Below are positions 4,842 to 11,376 of a stretch of DNA of 11,376 bases, piece after piece. Origin of the DNA: Pirellulaceae bacterium (GTDB lineage: Bacteria; Planctomycetota; Planctomycetia; Pirellulales; Pirellulaceae); contig JASLRF010000505.1 of the NCBI GenBank assembly GCA_030744095.1, positions 1 to 11,376 of the forward strand, read 5' to 3'. Made by a program: the position numbers and the translations under genes. A model generated the notes under the pieces. It made no database searches and was not told where the DNA came from. It worked only from the letters and a program-made list of their open reading frames with translations. Position 1 is the first letter of the stretch. The number at the start of each line of letters is the position of its first letter.

Positions 4842-7817
4842 ATGGATAAGGAGCGAGAACGAATCCAAGAGGATCTGCGAGGGTTGTTGGAGGGGGACGT
4901 CTACTGCGATGACTTGTTCGTTCAGATGTACGCGAGCGATGCCAGTATCTACGAAATACGGCCCATGGGTGTCGTCCGTCCGCGGAGTGTGGCCGACGTC
5001 GTAGCCTGCGTTGAATACGCGGCCGAGAATAATATTCCGATTCATGCGCGAGGTTCCGGCACGGGAGTTGCCGGGGAATCGCTGGGAGCGGGATTGATGG
5101 TCGATTTCTCGACGCATATGCGACGCGTGCTCGAAATCAATGAGGACACGGTTCGTTTTCAGCCTGGCATCGTCTTGGCGCAGTTGAACGACCATCTGAA
5201 ACGTCACGATCGCCTTTTTGGCCCTGATCCCGCGACACGCCGGGTCACCACGATGGGCAGCGTGTTGGCTGTCGATGGTGGTGGAAGCCACTGGCCGGCG
5301 TATGGCTCGGCACGGGACCACGTAGTCAAACTACAAGTCGTCATGGCAGACGGGTCGATCCTGGAAGCGGAGCGGATTCCGCTGGAGTCCGAAACGGAGC
5401 CACCCTCACGACGGAACGAGTTAGCTCGCCGGGTGAGCGACCTGATTCGCCGTGAGTCCGCCGTAATCGCGGACCATCGACCCAAGACTGCGGTCAATCG
5501 GTCTGGCTATCATGTTTACGACATTGTTTCGGACGGCCACATCGATCTGGCGCGTCTGCTTGTCGGTTCCGAAGGGACGCTGGGACTGATCACCGAGGCG
5601 ACAGTAAGGACACCGCCGAGGCCTAAACAGCGTGGCGTCGCGCTTCTCTATTTCGACCGGCTGGAGAGTGCGGCACAAGGTGCGTTGTTGGCGTCCGGCA
5701 TGGGAGTCAGCGCGTGCGATTTGATGGACCGCCGGCTGCTTTCAATTTCACGTGAAATTGACGAGCGTTTTGATCTGCTGGTCCCCAACGAAGCCGAAGC
5801 GATGGTGCTGGTGGAAGTCTACGGAGATGACGTTTCCGACGTCCGGGACCAACTCAATCAACTCGTCTCCCGAATCCAACGCCGGAAACGGCTCGCTTTT
5901 GATTCGCAGATTGCCCTGGACACCGAAGACCGAAACTTGTTCTGGCATTTGGTCCGCCGTGTCATTCCGCGTCTATACCGTCTCAAAGGTTCCATTCGAC
6001 CGTTGCCGTTTGTGGAAGACATCGCCGTGCCGCCGAAGTTGTTGCCGGACTTCTTGATTCGCATGCAAAACGTGTTCAAGGAACACCAGGTAACGGCGAC
6101 TTTTTTTTCGCACGTCGCCCAAGGGCAGATCCATGTCCGACCGTTCCTGAATCTGGCGGACTCGGAAGACGTTCGACGTATGCAAGACTTGGCGACACAG
6201 CTGTACGAACAGGTACTCGACGTGGGCGGCACAATCAGCGGCGAACACGGCGACGGCCTCAGCCGAACTTGGTTCGTGCAGCGACAGCATGGGCCTTTGT
6301 ATGAAGTCTTTCGCGGTGTGAAGCGCATATTTGACCCACAGAACATCCTGAATCCAGGCAAAATCGTTGCAGACGCGCCTCAGCCGCTGACCAAGAATCT
6401 CCGGCCCGTCGTCGCGCCGAATACTGGGGTCGCAGACCCAGGCCTCGAGGAAGGTGAAACAGTTGCGGGTGGAGTGTCAATGAAGATCTCCTTGCAGCTG
6501 ATTTGGGAAGGACAATCGATCGAGAACACTGCGCGTTCCTGCAATGGTTGCGGACGGTGCCGCACTGAATGGTCGATTGAGCGGATGTGTCCGATCTTCC
6601 GCATCGCCCCGCGCGAGGAAGCCTCGCCACGAGCCAAAGGTAATCTGATGCGCGCTGTACTGACCGGCAGTCTGGAACAAGACGCCTTCGCAACGGACGC
6701 GCTCAAGTCGATCGCGGACCTTTGCGTGAATTGCCATCAATGTCGCTTGGAGTGCCCCGCCGAAGTCGATATTCCCAAGCTGATGGTCGAATGCAAGGCT
6801 CAATACGTGGCGACCAACGGACTTAAGCCGAGCGAATGGTTGTTGGCACGTCCTGACATCTTGGCTGCTTACGGTAGTAGCCTTTTGTCATTTTCGAATT
6901 GGGCGATTGGTAATCGGCCGATGCGATGGTTGTTGGAGAAGTTCGCGGGCATTGCACAAGGTCGCAAATTGCCGCGGCTGGCCGTTCGCAATTTCATTCG
7001 CGTCGCGCATCGTCGCAAGCTGTGCCGTCCGACGCGCAGCACCGGCATTAAAGTCCTTTATTTTGCCGATGTCTATGCGACCTGGTACGACGTCCAGTTG
7101 GCCGAATCGCTGGTCGCCGTGTTGGAGCACAACGGCATCGAGGTCTACGTGCCGCCGCGTCCGCTCCATTCCGGCATGGCGGCAGTCTCTGCCGGGGCGA
7201 CTGACGCCGCCAAGCGGTTGGCCGAGGGTAACGTCAAACTTCTGGCTGACGCGGTGCGGCAAGGATATCACATCGTGACTACCGAGCCATCGGCAGCGCT
7301 CTGCCTAACACACGAATATCCCAATCTGCTGGATGACGACGATGTTCGTCTGGTGGCGAGAAATACCAGTGAAGCCTGCAACTATCTGTGGAAGTTGCAC
7401 CAACACGGAGAATTGAAACTGGACTTCAGCCCAATCGACGCAGTCTTGGGTTACCACCAACCTTGCCACCAGCGGGCGTTGAAAGTCGGCTCGCCCGGGC
7501 GCAATCTGGTGCGGCTGATCCCGGGCTTGGCGGTACGGCTGATGGATCATGGTTGTTCGGGGATGGCTGGTAACTACGGACTGAAACGCAGAAACTACCG
7601 CAATAGCCTGCGCGTGGGGTGGAATCTCATTTCTGCACTGCGTGACCCGGCGATCCAATGTGGTGTTACCGAATGCAGCGCCTGTAAGATTCAAATGGAA
7701 CAGGGAACCACGAAACCAACATTGCACCCTCTCAAATTGTTAGCGCACGCTTACGGTCTGATGCCCGATGTCGCTCGACTGTTGTCAGCGCGGGGTGAGG
7801 AGTTAATCGTCACGTGA
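4842..7817 (+). CDS. FAD-linked oxidase / Fe-S / CCG-domain fusion oxidoreductase
   Basis: This 991-residue protein fuses a GlcD-type flavin oxidase to a GlpC-type iron-sulfur module, like the D-lactate/2-hydroxyacid dehydrogenases of the YdiJ type (about 1000 residues). The FAD-binding PCMH domain is near 35-260 (HARGSGTGVAGESLGAG, 68-84; TTMGSVLAVDGGGSHW, 136-151; GSEGTLGLITEA, 242-253). The FAD-oxidase C-terminal domain is near 262-510, with SGEHGDGLSRTW (466-477) and FDPQNILNPGKI (497-508). Two Fe-S sites follow: Cys567, 570, 573, 583 and Cys628, 631, 634, 638. The CCG region spans about 735-975, with QPCH (Cys875), GCSGMAG (Cys905), and ECSAC (Cys945, Cys948). It likely oxidises a 2-hydroxy acid and passes electrons to quinones or another acceptor; the substrate is not shown. 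AGGTAA six bases before ATG supports the start. The end overlaps moaD. Confidence 0.92.
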   Translation: MDKERERIQEDLRGLLEGDVYCDDLFVQMYASDASIYEIRPMGVVRPRSVADVVACVEYAAENNIPIHARGSGTGVAGESLGAGLMVDFSTHMRRVLEINEDTVRFQPGIVLAQLNDHLKRHDRLFGPDPATRRVTTMGSVLAVDGGGSHWPAYGSARDHVVKLQVVMADGSILEAERIPLESETEPPSRRNELARRVSDLIRRESAVIADHRPKTAVNRSGYHVYDIVSDGHIDLARLLVGSEGTLGLITEATVRTPPRPKQRGVALLYFDRLESAAQGALLASGMGVSACDLMDRRLLSISREIDERFDLLVPNEAEAMVLVEVYGDDVSDVRDQLNQLVSRIQRRKRLAFDSQIALDTEDRNLFWHLVRRVIPRLYRLKGSIRPLPFVEDIAVPPKLLPDFLIRMQNVFKEHQVTATFFSHVAQGQIHVRPFLNLADSEDVRRMQDLATQLYEQVLDVGGTISGEHGDGLSRTWFVQRQHGPLYEVFRGVKRIFDPQNILNPGKIVADAPQPLTKNLRPVVAPNTGVADPGLEEGETVAGGVSMKISLQLIWEGQSIENTARSCNGCGRCRTEWSIERMCPIFRIAPREEASPRAKGNLMRAVLTGSLEQDAFATDALKSIADLCVNCHQCRLECPAEVDIPKLMVECKAQYVATNGLKPSEWLLARPDILAAYGSSLLSFSNWAIGNRPMRWLLEKFAGIAQGRKLPRLAVRNFIRVAHRRKLCRPTRSTGIKVLYFADVYATWYDVQLAESLVAVLEHNGIEVYVPPRPLHSGMAAVSAGATDAAKRLAEGNVKLLADAVRQGYHIVTTEPSAALCLTHEYPNLLDDDDVRLVARNTSEACNYLWKLHQHGELKLDFSPIDAVLGYHQPCHQRALKVGSPGRNLVRLIPGLAVRLMDHGCSGMAGNYGLKRRNYRNSLRVGWNLISALRDPAIQCGVTECSACKIQMEQGTTKPTLHPLKLLAHAYGLMPDVARLLSARGEELIVT

Positions 7818-8059
7818 ACGTTCAAGTCAAGCTGTTTGCTGTTGCCAAACAACTCGTGGGCAGTGAAATCGCCTCAGTCGAATTGCCTGCCGAGCCCACC
7901 GTGGCCGATCTCCGCACGGCCTTGGCACGCGACTTTCCGGCATTGTCGGTGACATTGGCCAGCGTAGTCTTTGCCGTCAATGCCGAATATGCGACCGATC
8001 AGACGCGTTTGTCGACGACCGACGAAATTGCCTGTATTCCTCCAGTCAGTGGCGGATAG
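7814..8059 (+). CDS. moaD: Molybdopterin synthase small subunit MoaD
   Basis: The 81-residue product is a ubiquitin-like sulfur carrier. It starts with MNVQVKLFAVAKQLVG and ends in IPPVSGG, the C-terminal Gly-Gly (80-81) that is adenylated and thiocarboxylated before sulfur transfer to precursor Z in molybdopterin synthase. Length and both ends match the family. The start codon is GTG at 7814, overlapping the stop of the oxidoreductase by four bases (GTGA). GAGGAG at 7797-7802 is 11 bases upstream, longer than ideal, so translation is probably coupled to the upstream gene. moaE follows after 98 bases. The MoaD-activating enzyme MoeB is not in the window. Confidence 0.93.
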   Translation: MNVQVKLFAVAKQLVGSEIASVELPAEPTVADLRTALARDFPALSVTLASVVFAVNAEYATDQTRLSTTDEIACIPPVSGG

Positions 8060-8157
8060 TGGGTCTGCTGGGCTAAAATAAGTTCCCGGCCAGAACGTTT
8101 CATCTCCTTGGAATCAACTGGGTAGTCAATTGTCACTTCCGTTGGTCAGCACAACCA

Positions 8158-8652
8158 ATGATCGAAATCACTCACGAGGAAATCGATAGCAGCGCGCTGC
8201 TTCGCGCGGCCGAGTCAAATTTGGCTGGCGCCGTCGTGTTGTTCTTGGGGACGACGCGCGAAATGACCGAAGGACGTCGTACCCGCTCGCTGGTCTACGA
8301 AGCCTATGAACCGATGGCGCGACGAAAGCTGGCTGAACTGGCAGACGAGGCGAGGCGTCGCTGGCCGCTGACCGGCTGTGCGATCGTTCACCGGCTGGGC
8401 CAACTCGAACTGCGAGAAGCGAGCGTGGCGATTGCAGTTAGCTCGCCGCACCGTCAAGATGCATTCGAGGCTGGCAAGTGGCTCATTGACACGCTCAAAG
8501 AGGTTGTGCCAATCTGGAAGCAGGAGAATTGGGCCGACGGGAGCTGCCAATGGGTTCATCCCGGTCAACCACCCTCGGCCAGCCGACCAGACACGCTCGA
8601 ATCACTCGCTAATACGCCACAGAACGCCGCCCCAACGACGAACGAGTCATGA
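8158..8652 (+). CDS. moaE: Molybdopterin synthase catalytic subunit MoaE
   Basis: MoaE pairs with thiocarboxylated MoaD to convert cyclic pyranopterin monophosphate into molybdopterin. The 164-residue product shows GAVVLFLGTTRE (24-35), LVYEAYEPMA (45-54), VHRLGQLELREASV (77-90), SSPHRQDAFEA (95-105) and the active-site block LKEVVPIWKQE (113-123). Lys114 and Lys121 correspond to the catalytic lysines of the family, and His98-Arg99 to its conserved pocket. Residues from about 136 onward form a polar Pro/Ser/Thr tail beyond the usual end of about 150 residues. The tail reaches the moaA start, so the genes overlap by four bases (ATGA). No Shine-Dalgarno site is visible before its own ATG. Confidence 0.95.
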   Translation: MIEITHEEIDSSALLRAAESNLAGAVVLFLGTTREMTEGRRTRSLVYEAYEPMARRKLAELADEARRRWPLTGCAIVHRLGQLELREASVAIAVSSPHRQDAFEAGKWLIDTLKEVVPIWKQENWADGSCQWVHPGQPPSASRPDTLESLANTPQNAAPTTNES

Positions 8653-9650
8653 GCTTACCCAACCAACTTGTCGATTCGCTCGGACGCGTCCATACCAGTT
8701 TGCGAATTAGCGTGACGGATCGCTGCAACATTCGCTGTTTCTACTGCATGCCGAACGAGAATATTCAGTTTCGGCCGCGAGACGAGATACTGACATTCGA
8801 GGAGATCGAACGCTTCACCCGCGTCGCCGTGCAGCTGGGCGTCAACAAGGTGCGACTGACCGGCGGCGAACCGCTGGTCCGGTCCGGCTTGGAGATGCTC
8901 ATTGGCAAACTGGTCGCACTGCCTGGTATCAACGATGTCGCCGTGACGACCAATGGGCTGCTGCTGGCCGATCAGGCCGAGGCGTTAAAGCGAGCTGGCT
9001 TACATCGGCTGAATATCAGCCTCGATGGCTTGAAAGAGGAGACGTTTCAGCGGATCGCGCGTCGCAAAGGGTTGCACCGTGTTCTGGAAGGGATTGAGGC
9101 GGCGAAGCGCGTTGGATTCGAGGGGATTCGCCTGAATGCTGTCGCCATCAGTGGCATCACCGACGACGAAATTGTGCCGCTGGGCGAGTTTGCACGTCAG
9201 CAGCATCTGGAATTGCGGTTTATTGAATTCATGCCGCTCGACGCCCAAGGCAATTGGGAAACCGATCAGGTGGTATCAGGAGACGTGATTCGCGAGAAAC
9301 TCGAAGACGCGTTTGGAGAACTGCTGCCTGCCGCACGGCCCGATCCAAGCCAACCGGCGGTGGACTACCAGTTTGCCGACGGGCAGGGCCGGATTGGCTT
9401 CATCAATCCAGTCACTCAACCATTTTGTAGCGACTGCAATCGATTGCGAATAACGGCGGAAGGGCAGATTCGAAATTGCCTTTTCTCCACCAGCGAATGG
9501 GACGCACGCGCTCTGCTGCGATCTGACGCTAGTGACGAGCAGATTGCGGAGCGGTTGGTCGAATGCGTGCAAGCTAAGAAACCAGGTCACGGGATCGATT
9601 CGCCGGATTTCGTGAAGCCCGAACGCGCGATGTATCAGATCGGCGGGTAA
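8649..9650 (+). CDS. moaA: GTP 3',8-cyclase MoaA (radical SAM)
   Basis: MoaA performs the first step of molybdenum cofactor synthesis, cyclising GTP to 3',8-cyclo-7,8-dihydro-GTP. The 333-residue product has the radical SAM motif CNIRCFYCMP (26-35; Cys26, 30, 33), and the SAM-binding TGGEPLVR (71-78). A second Fe-S site near the C-terminus holds Cys260, Cys263 and Cys277 (FCSDCNRLRITAEGQIRNCL), with Arg266 and Arg268 in the GTP-contacting region. The chain ends in Gly-Gly, as catalytically required in the family. Length is normal. The ATG at 8649 lies inside the last codons of moaE (ATGA overlap), so translation is probably coupled. MoaC, which acts next, is not in the window. Confidence 0.97.
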   Translation: MSLPNQLVDSLGRVHTSLRISVTDRCNIRCFYCMPNENIQFRPRDEILTFEEIERFTRVAVQLGVNKVRLTGGEPLVRSGLEMLIGKLVALPGINDVAVTTNGLLLADQAEALKRAGLHRLNISLDGLKEETFQRIARRKGLHRVLEGIEAAKRVGFEGIRLNAVAISGITDDEIVPLGEFARQQHLELRFIEFMPLDAQGNWETDQVVSGDVIREKLEDAFGELLPAARPDPSQPAVDYQFADGQGRIGFINPVTQPFCSDCNRLRITAEGQIRNCLFSTSEWDARALLRSDASDEQIAERLVECVQAKKPGHGIDSPDFVKPERAMYQIGG

Positions 9651-9744
9651 CTTGGGGGTCGGTCCCGTAGCGTGATGACGCAGCCCATAGAGATCGCTGA
9701 GTCGGTTTTTAACTCTACGCGAACGGCTGGCGGATCAATTGAGC

Positions 9745-10923
9745 ATGACGACGCTTTCTCGGATCTATCTGGACAATGCGGCCACCAGTTGGCCCAAGCC
9801 AACTGCCGTCTATGAGGCGGTGGACCACTATTTGCGCGAATTAGGCGCTCCGGCAGGTCGTAGTGCGTATCGCGAAGCGGTGGAAGTCGAACGGCTTGTC
9901 ACAGATGCGCGGCGACAGCTTGGAATTCTGTTGGGCAATGTTGCTCCCGAGCGAGTGATTTTCACGTCCAATGGAACGGACTCGTTGAACCTGGCCTTGC
10001 ACGGCGTCTTGCGAGCGGGAGACCACGTGATCACGAGCGTCGTCGAACACAATTCCGTGTTGAGACCCTTGCGGCACTTAGAGCAAGCTGGTGTGGTTGA
10101 GGTCTCACGAGTTGCTTGTGATGGAAGTGGCCTGATTGATCCAGCCGACATTCGTCGGGAAGTGCGCCGCAATACGCGCATGATCGCCCTTTCACACGCG
10201 TCAAATGTGACGGGCGCAATCCAACCCGCCGAAGACGTTGCGAGAATTGCTGCTGAGCACGAGTTGTTATTCCTGTTGGATGCTGCCCAAACGTTGGGCC
10301 ATCTAGAGGTCGATGCCCACAAGATTGGGGCCCATCTAGTTGCGGCGCCAGGTCACAAGGCGCTGCTCGGACCGTTAGGGATTGGCCTGTTGTACATTGC
10401 CCCGGGCGTTGAACAACAACTCGCACCGATACGCCAGGGGGGGACAGGAACGCAAAGCGAGACCGATCTCCAGCCTGATTCGCTGCCGGACAAATACGAG
10501 TCTGGAAACCATAACGTGCCGGCCATTGTGGGCTTGGGGGCGGCCGTCAATCAGCTACGCGCGAAGGGGATCGGCGTGGTCGAACAGCACGCCCGGACGC
10601 TTCTGACAAGTCTCCTGGAAGGGCTGGCGGAGATCGAACATGTTACCTTGCACGGGCCTGCTGATGCGAGACGGCAATCCGCAATCCAAAGCGTCAGCGT
10701 TGCTGGGTACGATCCGCAGGAAGTTGCCACGATGCTCGACGCGGCATATTCCATTCAGGTCCGCGCCGGCTTACATTGTGCTCCGCTGATGCACGATGCG
10801 TTAGGCACACGCGCGCATGGCGGCACATTGCGATTGAGCCTCGGTCAGTTCAACACGCTCGACCAGATCGAAACGGTTGTCACCGGCATGACCGAATTGG
10901 CCGCTGCAGCCCCGCCCAATTGA
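9745..10923 (+). CDS. Class V aminotransferase, cysteine desulfurase family
   Basis: This PLP enzyme releases sulfur from cysteine as a protein persulfide. The 392-residue product begins YLDNAATSWPKP (8-19), and shows SNGTDSLNLAL (75-85), the PLP-ring His102 in EHNS, Asp179 in DAAQT, and the PLP lysine Lys205 in APGHKALLGPLG (201-212). The persulfide cysteine is Cys345 in AGLHCAP, and the chain ends with LRLSLGQFNT (362-371). The QGGTGTQSE and ESGNHNVPAI region and this ending fit the TIGR01977 type more than IscS. I take ATG at 9745; a TTG at 9739 would add two residues. The gene begins 94 bases after moaA, so it may feed sulfur to MoaD or to Fe-S assembly. SufS is an alternative name. Confidence 0.93.
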   Translation: MTTLSRIYLDNAATSWPKPTAVYEAVDHYLRELGAPAGRSAYREAVEVERLVTDARRQLGILLGNVAPERVIFTSNGTDSLNLALHGVLRAGDHVITSVVEHNSVLRPLRHLEQAGVVEVSRVACDGSGLIDPADIRREVRRNTRMIALSHASNVTGAIQPAEDVARIAAEHELLFLLDAAQTLGHLEVDAHKIGAHLVAAPGHKALLGPLGIGLLYIAPGVEQQLAPIRQGGTGTQSETDLQPDSLPDKYESGNHNVPAIVGLGAAVNQLRAKGIGVVEQHARTLLTSLLEGLAEIEHVTLHGPADARRQSAIQSVSVAGYDPQEVATMLDAAYSIQVRAGLHCAPLMHDALGTRAHGGTLRLSLGQFNTLDQIETVVTGMTELAAAAPPN

Positions 10924-10979
10924 ACCGGACTTCTTCGCCTACAAAGCAAACGGCGCGCATTTTGAAAGGAAGCAAATTG

Positions 10980-11376
10980 ATGTCAAAGCGGTCAGGCTCG
11001 CAGCAGGCGTCAACAGTGCCGTCAGCCGAAAAGCCGCAGTCAGCTGAAAGGCCATGGTATGCCGATGGGCTCAAATTCAAATGTACGCAATGCGGCAACT
11101 GCTGCACCGGCGCGCCCGGGTTTGTGTGGGTCAAAAAGTCAGAGATTGCGACGATGGCAGTTTTGCTGGATCTGGACGTTACGGCGTTTGAAAGAGAGTA
11201 CGTGCGTAACGTGGGGATACGTAAAAGTTTGCGCGAGTTTCCTAATGGCGATTGCGTCTTTTTCGATGGTCAGTCGCGCCGATGTGCGGTTTACGAAGCG
11301 AGGCCGCGTCAGTGCGTGACGTGGCCATTCTGGGAATCGAACTTGCGATCTCCCGAAGCCTGGGAAGAGACCTGTG
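10980..11376 (+). CDS. YkgJ-type CxxCxxCC cluster protein, 3'-truncated by window
   Basis: The first 132 codons are visible. The family is a putative zinc/iron-chelating cysteine-cluster protein of unknown precise role. The hallmark block is CTQCGNCC (Cys35, 38, 41, 42), followed by DCVFFDG (91-97, Cys92), RRCAVYEARPRQCVTWPFW (100-118, with Cys102 and Cys112) and Cys132 at the edge. That spacing and the YEARPxQCxxWPF motif are characteristic. The N-terminal 25 residues are a polar Ser/Gln/Glu/Pro lead, probably disordered. GAAAGGA ending nine bases before ATG supports the start at 10980. The gene lies 56 bases after the cysteine desulfurase and could be co-transcribed. The frame is still open at the last base. 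Confidence 0.9.
   Translation, partial: MSKRSGSQQASTVPSAEKPQSAERPWYADGLKFKCTQCGNCCTGAPGFVWVKKSEIATMAVLLDLDVTAFEREYVRNVGIRKSLREFPNGDCVFFDGQSRRCAVYEARPRQCVTWPFWESNLRSPEAWEETC

Noticed and set aside
4482..5321. 279-codon minus-strand open frame
   Set aside because: It spans the end of the zinc-ribbon gene, a gap and the start of the oxidoreductase; codon bias alone explains the open frame.
8074..8079. TAAAAT as a -10 element before moaE
   Set aside because: No matching -35 hexamer lies at a suitable distance and no extended -10 is present.

Overview
The window reads as a stretch of ordinary chromosome from a GC-moderate Gram-negative bacterium, most likely a planctomycete of the Pirellulaceae type. 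That assignment is an inference. It rests on the gene styles (standalone LON-domain protein, DUF309 protein, AIM24 protein, large FAD/Fe-S fusion oxidoreductase, CxxCxxCC protein), on two lineage-restricted-looking membrane proteins, and on weak or absent Shine-Dalgarno sites before several genes. No rRNA, tRNA, CRISPR array, insertion sequence or phage gene was seen.

Layout: bases 1-102 are a gene tail region with a large compound hairpin. An AIM24/TIGR00266-type gene runs leftward (103-888). After a 306-base divergent intergenic region, all remaining genes run rightward: a DUF309 protein (1195-1581), a Lon N-terminal-domain protein (1638-2342), folE for GTP cyclohydrolase I (2576-3232), an eight-helix membrane protein (3331-4122), a zinc-ribbon membrane protein (4200-4703), a 991-residue FAD plus Fe-S oxidoreductase (4842-7817), moaD (7814-8059), moaE (8158-8652), moaA (8649-9650), a class V cysteine desulfurase (9745-10923) and a partial YkgJ-type cysteine-cluster gene (10980 to the window edge).

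The clearest functional unit is 7814-10923. MoaA starts molybdopterin synthesis from GTP. MoaD and MoaE form molybdopterin synthase, which needs a thiocarboxylated MoaD. The adjacent cysteine desulfurase could supply that sulfur. The oxidoreductase and moaD overlap by four bases, as do moaE and moaA, so co-translation is likely. FolE also uses GTP but belongs to the folate/pterin pathway and is about 5 kb away, so a regulatory link is not implied.

The least expected signal is non-coding. Two compound inverted repeats (25-75 and 3261-3312) share one architecture: two 17-base hairpins in inverted orientation, separated by 7-8 bases, each preceded by a TCG-type head. The stem bases of the two elements differ in a pairing-preserving way. 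This looks like a REP/BIME-type repeat family. A second non-coding signal is a 17-base tandem repeat upstream of folE. No convincing new protein-level system was found; most genes are recognisable housekeeping families.
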